NCBI GenBank assembly: GCA_019787685.1 | Contig: JAHNUO010000126.1 | Span: 5,001 to 18,404, forward strand | Reading direction: 5' to 3' | From: Chiua virens | Taxonomy: Eukaryota > Basidiomycota > Agaricomycetes > Boletales > Boletaceae | Length of the DNA: 13,404 nucleotides | In this document: positions 8,108 through 13,404 of the stretch, piece by piece | How the letters are laid out: each line of letters starts with the position of its first letter | How positions within the stretch are numbered: position 1 is the first letter of the stretch | The notes under the pieces: generated by a model | The model's database searches: none | Told to the model about the DNA's origin: nothing | Seen by the model: only the letters and a program-made list of their open reading frames with translations | Position numbers and translations under genes: made by a program

Positions 8108-8652
8108 GTTTATGCTAACTGAATTGCTTTTCGCTAACGCGTCTAGCTACATCATGAGGCGTTGTCAGCCTTCAGTGCGCTGACATCCCTTGAATATACC
8201 TCTGGTACACAATCCTTGTATTGTGAAGTGCTCGTTTTTATCAAAGAAAACAGATAATTGGATCACGGTGTCTGAATGGAAACGTGTCGCCGCCACGCTT
8301 GTCCGTGTGCGTGCGCTCGCCCCATTGTGCGTGTGCAGAGAACATCTGAGTGAGACTAGTAATGAAATTGATATAAGCGTTTAAACGTAATAGTTTTCGC
8401 ATTTGAATGCACAAAGAACGTCTCTCTATGCTCGGGTAATGCGTAAATTCTCTAATCATGTTGCAGTGTGCGGGTGTGTCGTACGGACCGGTGCAAGTGT
8501 GTGTGCCAGCGTGTAAAGCATTCGTTTCGTCTCAGGTCACCACTGCGTAATGATTCAATTTGTCTAATGCGATAATTTTCTGCGATGGGAACTCTGCGTT
8601 GAAAGCACTTCAAACCAAACAATACTTGTGAATTTGCAAACAACCTATAAAG
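8108..8652 (+). other. internal transcribed spacer 2 (ITS2)
   Basis: Spacer of about 545 bp between 5.8S and 28S. Several local stems are visible, for example AACGC with GCGTT (about 8137-8164) and GTCAGC with GCTGAC (8165-8185). The central part is rich in GTGTGCGTGC-type sequence. The frame on either strand is not protein-like. The 3' edge depends on the exact 28S start. Confidence 0.93.
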
Positions 8653-8930
8653 CGACCTCAACTCATGTGAGACTACTCCCTGAATTTAAGCATATTAATG
8701 AGGGAAGGAAAAGAAATTAACCAAGATTCCTTTAGTAGCGGCGAGCGAAACAGGAAAAGCCCAGCACTAAGTCCTCCGGTCGTTCTGGCCGGTAGGAGAT
8801 GCAGTGTATGGAAAGTCTATTATCTTATGCGACGGTAGTACGTTCAAGTCCATCTTGAATGGGGCCATTTTACCCATAGAGGGTGCCAGGCCCGTACCAA
8901 CTGCTACCAGTATAAGAAGGCTATTCCAAA

Positions 8931-8965
<35 letters not shown>

Positions 8966-8998
8966 TGGTAAACTCCATCTAAGGCTAAATATAACCAC

Positions 8999-9057
<59 letters not shown>

Positions 9058-9420
9058 TAAATAGTACGTGAAACCGCTTAGGGGTTAAGCCCGATGAACC
9101 TGAATATCTGAATTGCGAAATTCAGTGCTGTTTGGCGGTGCATTTAACCATGTGCCGTCGACAGTATGCACTTTTCGCATAGTAGGACATTGCGATCCAT
9201 TCGTAGTTCTCTTTGAGACGGTTTATCATACGGCCTGTGTAGTCAGTTTAGCCTATCTGCGGCACTTGTGTCGTATGGTTAATGCTATTGCGGTGCCCGG
9301 TAAACAGCGGATGGAGCTTAACAATCATGCCACCATGCAAATGTATCACGGCCGTAACGTATTTATATGTTGCGGTGCAGTGATCGCATGTATTTGATTA
9401 GCAATGCGATAGATTTGGGA

Positions 9421-9461
<41 letters not shown>

Positions 9462-9662
9462 ACATGTGTGCGAGTCATTGGGTATTTCGTTGAAACCTAA
9501 AGGCGCAATTAAAATAACTATTTTATGGGATTACAAGCGATCTCCAATGATCGTTTCTCCATCCCGGGGCGTTCTATGTGAACATGGTTCAAGCAATTGG
9601 GCCCTCTGTTCGAGAGCGTACCTTGAGCATACATGCTGTGACCCGAAAGATGGTGAACTATA

Positions 9663-9702
<40 letters not shown>

Positions 9703-9743
9703 TGAAGCAGTTCTGACGTGCAAATCGATTGTCAGAATTGGGT

Positions 9744-9812
<69 letters not shown>

Positions 9813-9835
9813 TGCAATGATAAATCTAAATATAA

Positions 9836-9868
<33 letters not shown>

Positions 9869-10109
9869 GGGGCCGAAACGACCTCAACCTATTCTCAAAC
9901 TTTAAATGGGTAAGAACCTCATCTTTCTTGATCTGAAGATATCGAGGTTTAGATATATTGTGCCCAGTGGGCCACTTTTGGTAAGCAGAACTGGCGCTGT
10001 GGGATGAACCAAACGCGATGTTACGGCGCCTAAATTAATGACTCATATTGATACCATGAAAGGCGTTGGTTGCTTAAAACAGCAGGACGGTGGACATGGA
10101 AGTCGTAAT

Positions 10110-10147
<38 letters not shown>

Positions 10148-11109
10148 CTAGCCCTTAAAATGGATGGCGCTCAAGTCATATGCCTATACATCGCCGCTAG
10201 GACAATGAGATTTCATCCTTGTGGTGCAAATCTGTCAAGTCCTAGTGAGTAGGAGGGTACAATGGTGTGCGCAGAAGTGTTTGGCGTGAGCCTGCATGGA
10301 GCCGCCATTGGCACAGATCTTGGTGGTAGTAGCAAATAATCGAATGAGATCTTGGAGGACTGAAGTGGAGAAGGGTTTCGTGTGAACAGTGGTTGATCAC
10401 GAGTTAGTCGGTCCTAAGCTCTATGCGAAAGCTGTTTAATTTATGTTACAAAATTTTGACTAAATTGTCGTACATAATTAATAAGAGCGAAAGGGAATAC
10501 GGTTCCAATTCCGTAACCTGTTGAGTATACGTTTGTTTATTAAAAATGGGTCTTATTACACTCATCCTGGCAACAGGAACAACCATAGAGAAGCCTTCGA
10601 GAGATACTGGAAGAGTTTTCTTTTCTGTTGAACAATCGTAAAACCATGGAAGTCTTTCACAGAGAGATATGGTTTATGGATTGGAAGAGCATGACATTTA
10701 CTGTTGTGTCAGTATTTTCTCCTTGGACCTTGAAAATCTATGGTGGGGCCACGCAAACTTCTCAACAGACCGTACCGATATCCGCAGCCGGTCTCCAAGG
10801 TGAAGAGTCTCTAGTCGATAGAATAATGTAGGTAAGGGAAGTCGGCAAATTAGATCCGTAACTTCGGGATAAGGATTGGCTCTGAAGATTGAGATAGTCG
10901 GGCTTGATGGGGAAACAATTATAACGGTTAATGTGCTCGTTCTGGGTAAATAGTGTTGGTGCGCAAGTGCCGATGCGTTCCCCGGATAGTAGATTTCATA
11001 ATCAAATTGTGGAACTTTCTTGCTGTGCTGGTGGCGGCTTCGCGGCCGTTCATCGAAAACGATTATCAATAAACAATTAATTCAGAACTGGCACGGACCT
11101 GGGGAATCT

Positions 11110-11143
<34 letters not shown>

Positions 11144-11154
11144 CTAACGGGTGT

Positions 11155-11209
<55 letters not shown>

Positions 11210-11210
11210 T

Positions 11211-11310
<100 letters not shown>

Positions 11311-11312
11311 AC

Positions 11313-11326
11313 TGTCTATCTATGGC
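11313..11326 (+). repeat. upstream copy of the R1 target-site duplication
   Basis: TGTCTATCTAT corresponds to the known R1 target TGTCCCTATCTACT with CC missing and the end altered. R1 elements make a 14-bp duplication of this sequence. Minor deletion at the 5' junction is usual for this type of integration. Confidence 0.65.
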
Positions 11327-11666
11327 GCAGGGGGAGGACCTGCTGGGTAAAGCTTCGGCGATTACGGCCACCTCTTGGGGAGAGTGACTCCCCACGGCCC
11401 TCTCCGTTCGTGGTAGACACGCTAAAACTAGTTCAGGTATGTCCTGTTCGAGTGGGTTAAACTAGCCTTCACAAGTAGTACTGCGGGTACGGGGGGCCCG
11501 GCTGGGGTCAAGCTAGTAATAGTTGGCTCCAGTCGCCCCGTTACGGTGAGGTGCCTACGGGGTGCTGAAAACGCAGTGGCGTGGCGGTGTTAAACCCTTA
11601 TGGGTAGGTAACCGTTCTTCGTAGATGTTGCGCAAGCGTACCGGTAACGGAGATATACACGCGAGT
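11323..11666 (+). mobile_element. short, 5'-truncated or internally deleted R1-type element at the R1 site of 28S
   Basis: 28S sequence is normal up to GAGATTCCCACTGTC, then breaks off, and resumes 340 bp later at TGTCCCTATTCTATATCTAG. The break lies at the R1 target about 70 bp after the R2 site, and the target sequence is present on both sides as a target-site duplication. The body is non-coding: no reverse transcriptase or endonuclease motif and no long frame. Towards its 3' end, GTGTTAAACCCTTATGGGTAGG resembles the tail of R1-clade 3' ends; this resemblance is weak and from memory. A stem pairs GGGGAG with CTCCCC (11377-11393). It may be a truncated R1 copy or a non-autonomous internally deleted derivative. 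Confidence 0.72.
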
Positions 11667-11680
11667 TGTCCCTATTCTAT
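11667..11680 (+). repeat. downstream copy of the R1 target-site duplication
   Basis: TGTCCCTATTCTAT followed by ATCTAGCGAAACC matches the normal 28S sequence TGTCCCTATCTACT then ATCTAGCGAAACC, apart from one inserted T and one missing C. 28S continues from here. Confidence 0.72.
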
Positions 11681-12418
11681 ATCTAGCGAAACCACAGCCA
11701 AGGGAACGGCTTGGAATAATTAGTGGGGAAAGAAGACCCTATTGAGCTGACTCTATCTGGCACTGTAAGGAGACATAAGGGGGTAGCATAAGTGGGAGAT
11801 ATCTTTCGGGTTTATCAACAATGAAATACCACTACCCTTATTGTTTCCTTACTTACTTGATGAGGGGACGTGTATCATTTTACTAGCATTATATGGTGCT
11901 CACTGTGGGTGTTCTTATGGTATTTGTGTTGATGCGAGTTTCTAGTTCCAAAATATCCAGAGTTTTGTTATACATACCAAACAAATTTCAATAGGTGTGC
12001 CTGTGCGTATTGGCTAGTAGCTTCGGCGAACGGTCGGTTGTCGGGTATTGCATAGAAATTGGTTTAACGTGGCTTAGATATGATCCAAATCAGGAACTGC
12101 CAGGTGGGGAGTTTGATGGGGCGGTACATCTCTCAAATAATAACGGAGGGTCACAAGGCCAGCTCAGTGCGGACAGAAACCACACTAGAGCAAAAGGGCA
12201 AATGCTGGCTTGATCTCGGTTTCAGTACTACAGAGACGCAAAAGCTCGGCCTATCGATCCTTTGGTTAACGATTTTTAGCAAGAGGTGTCAGAAAAAGTT
12301 CCATAGGGATAACTGGCTTGTGGCGGCAAGCGTTCATAGCGACGTCGCTTTTTGATCCTTCGATGTCGGCTTTCTATCATTGTGAAGCAAAATTCACCAA
12401 GCGTGGATGGTCAACATG

Positions 12419-12471
<53 letters not shown>

Positions 12472-12912
12472 TCTGATGACATACGTTGTTCCAACAGCAT
12501 TCCTGCGTAGTACGAGAGGAACCTTAGGTACGGACCAATGGTTTAATACTTGTTCGAGCGAACAGTGTATGACGCTACGTCCGTCGGATTATGCCTGATG
12601 AAGCCTCTAAGGTCGTATCCGAGCTGGATAAGAACAATAGTAAGGGGGTCACCGTGTCGCTGGCAAATACCATTTGATAGTCATTCACTTGTGTTGACGG
12701 AAAGTTATTATGCCTAATTGCCTTGTAAAATAGCGAGAGCGGGAGGCGAAAGCACCTGTTCGACGAGCTAGTTGCATTCGGCTAAACATTAGGTTGTGGC
12801 GATGCTGGTACTCGAAATCAATTGTAAACGACTTTGGTAACAGGCAGAGTGTGTAAGTGGTAGAGCAGCCGTCACTGCGATCCTCTGAAACTTACTCTCG
12901 CTTGCCGATTGT

Positions 12913-13142
12913 ATCGGAATTGAGAAATCATATTTCTATTATAATGTACTGGGCGTTGTTGTGGGCGGGTGGGGCCGGGGATTGTGTACTGAAATTGTTT
13001 GCTATGTTTGGTTGATGGTTTGTGCGATGTTGTATATGTTTTGGTATGTTTTGTTGAGGTTTGTGGAGATGTTGTGGTCAACTGGATATTAAAGTATCCT
13101 ATAATACAGCAATACTGCAATCGATCATTGGTTATTCTTTAT
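12913..13142 (+). terminator. 3' external spacer with G+T-rich tract, possible Pol I termination zone
   Basis: Region between the 28S 3' end and the first spacer repeat of the next unit. From about 12955 to 13085 the + strand is nearly all G, T and A with almost no C, with many TTTG and TGTTG groups (for example GTATATGTTTTGGTATGTTT). Strand-biased T-rich sequence downstream of 28S is where Pol I termination or 3' processing would be expected. I recognise no specific terminator box, so the role is inference. Confidence 0.35.
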
Positions 13143-13404
13143 ATCGTCGACAGTGGCAGTCTGTTGGACATTCGGCGAGTATGAGTTTCAAAAAAAATTC
13201 AATCGTTATGTTTCCGATCGGCATACCATTTCCCAGATCGCATCAATCGTTGACGATGAGTTGGGCAAATTCAGACACAAAATTTTTTCGTCGACCGTGC
13301 CGCTGGTGGGCTCCTGGTGGCCGCCACGGCGAGCATGAGTTTCAAAAAAAATTCCAATCGTTATGTTTCCGATCGGCATACCATTTCCCAGCTCGCATCA
13401 ATCG
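13143..13404. repeat. 160-bp spacer repeats of the next rDNA unit
   Basis: A degenerate edge begins near 13143 (ATCGTCGACAGTGGCAG). A recognisable copy starts at 13177 (AGTATGAGTTTC) and another at 13332 (AGCATGAGTTTC), running off the window. They match the repeats at 1-588. The copy at 13177-13331 is 155 bp rather than 160-161, because several runs are one base shorter (ATTCAATCG for ATTCCAATCG, CGTTGACG for CGTTTGACG, GCCGCTGG for GCCGCCTGG). Confidence 0.93.

Noticed and set aside
11323..11400. HDV-like self-cleaving ribozyme at the 5' end of the 28S insertion
   Set aside because: A possible first stem (GGGAGG near 11331 with CCTCTT near 11371) and a following GGGGAG/CTCCCC stem suggest the layout, but I could not find a matching second pairing, so the nested double pseudoknot is not supported by eye.
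11323..11666. Natural expansion segment or group I intron in 28S instead of a retroelement
   Set aside because: The position is in a highly conserved core helix, not a known expansion segment. Target duplication flanks the insert, and group I intron core motifs are not evident at this size.

Overview
The window holds one essentially complete nuclear ribosomal DNA (rDNA) repeat unit of an animal. It begins and ends in copies of the same ~160-bp intergenic-spacer repeat, so it covers about one period (at least ~13.2 kb) of a head-to-tail rDNA array. All rRNA genes are on the + strand. I see no credible protein-coding gene. The open frames are chance readings of rRNA, of tRNA-derived sequence, or of tandem repeats whose 75-bp period keeps both strands open.

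Organism: an arthropod, most likely an insect. The 18S and 28S cores follow the insect pattern closely, and the 18S block around 5985-6010 (GACTCAAATATATTAAATAG) is the version I associate with Diptera. The 28S is interrupted exactly at the insect R1 retrotransposon site. The 5.8S looks contiguous, without the 2S split of Drosophila. I do not commit to a family or genus.

Layout. 1-661: ~160-bp spacer repeats ending in two 59-bp sub-repeats. 662-1929: mixed spacer with a tRNA-derived SINE-like insertion (minus strand), a second decayed tRNA-like block, a direct duplication of ~170-185 bp and a CA/CG microsatellite. About 1930-3775: roughly 25 copies of a ~75-bp repeat, most carrying a 28-bp near-perfect palindrome. 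About 3776-3920: a decayed copy of that palindrome followed by a plausible RNA polymerase I promoter. About 3902-4557: 5' external transcribed spacer (ETS) with short hairpin repeats. 4558-6569: 18S. 6570-7933: ITS1. 7934-8107: 5.8S. 8108-8652: ITS2. 8653-12912: 28S, interrupted at 11323-11666 by a ~344-bp R1-type insertion. 12913-13142: 3' spacer with a G+T-rich, C-poor tract. 13143-13404: the 160-bp repeats of the next unit.

How it works together: spacer repeats and promoter would drive one Pol I pre-rRNA that is processed into 18S, 5.8S and 28S. This copy probably does not make working 28S rRNA, because the R1-site insertion interrupts it. Downstream of the insertion the universally conserved 28S core also carries many single-base deletions, mostly in short homopolymer runs. 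The spacer repeats at the far end of the window show the same kind of shortening, so at least part of this is likely sequencing or consensus error rather than biological decay.
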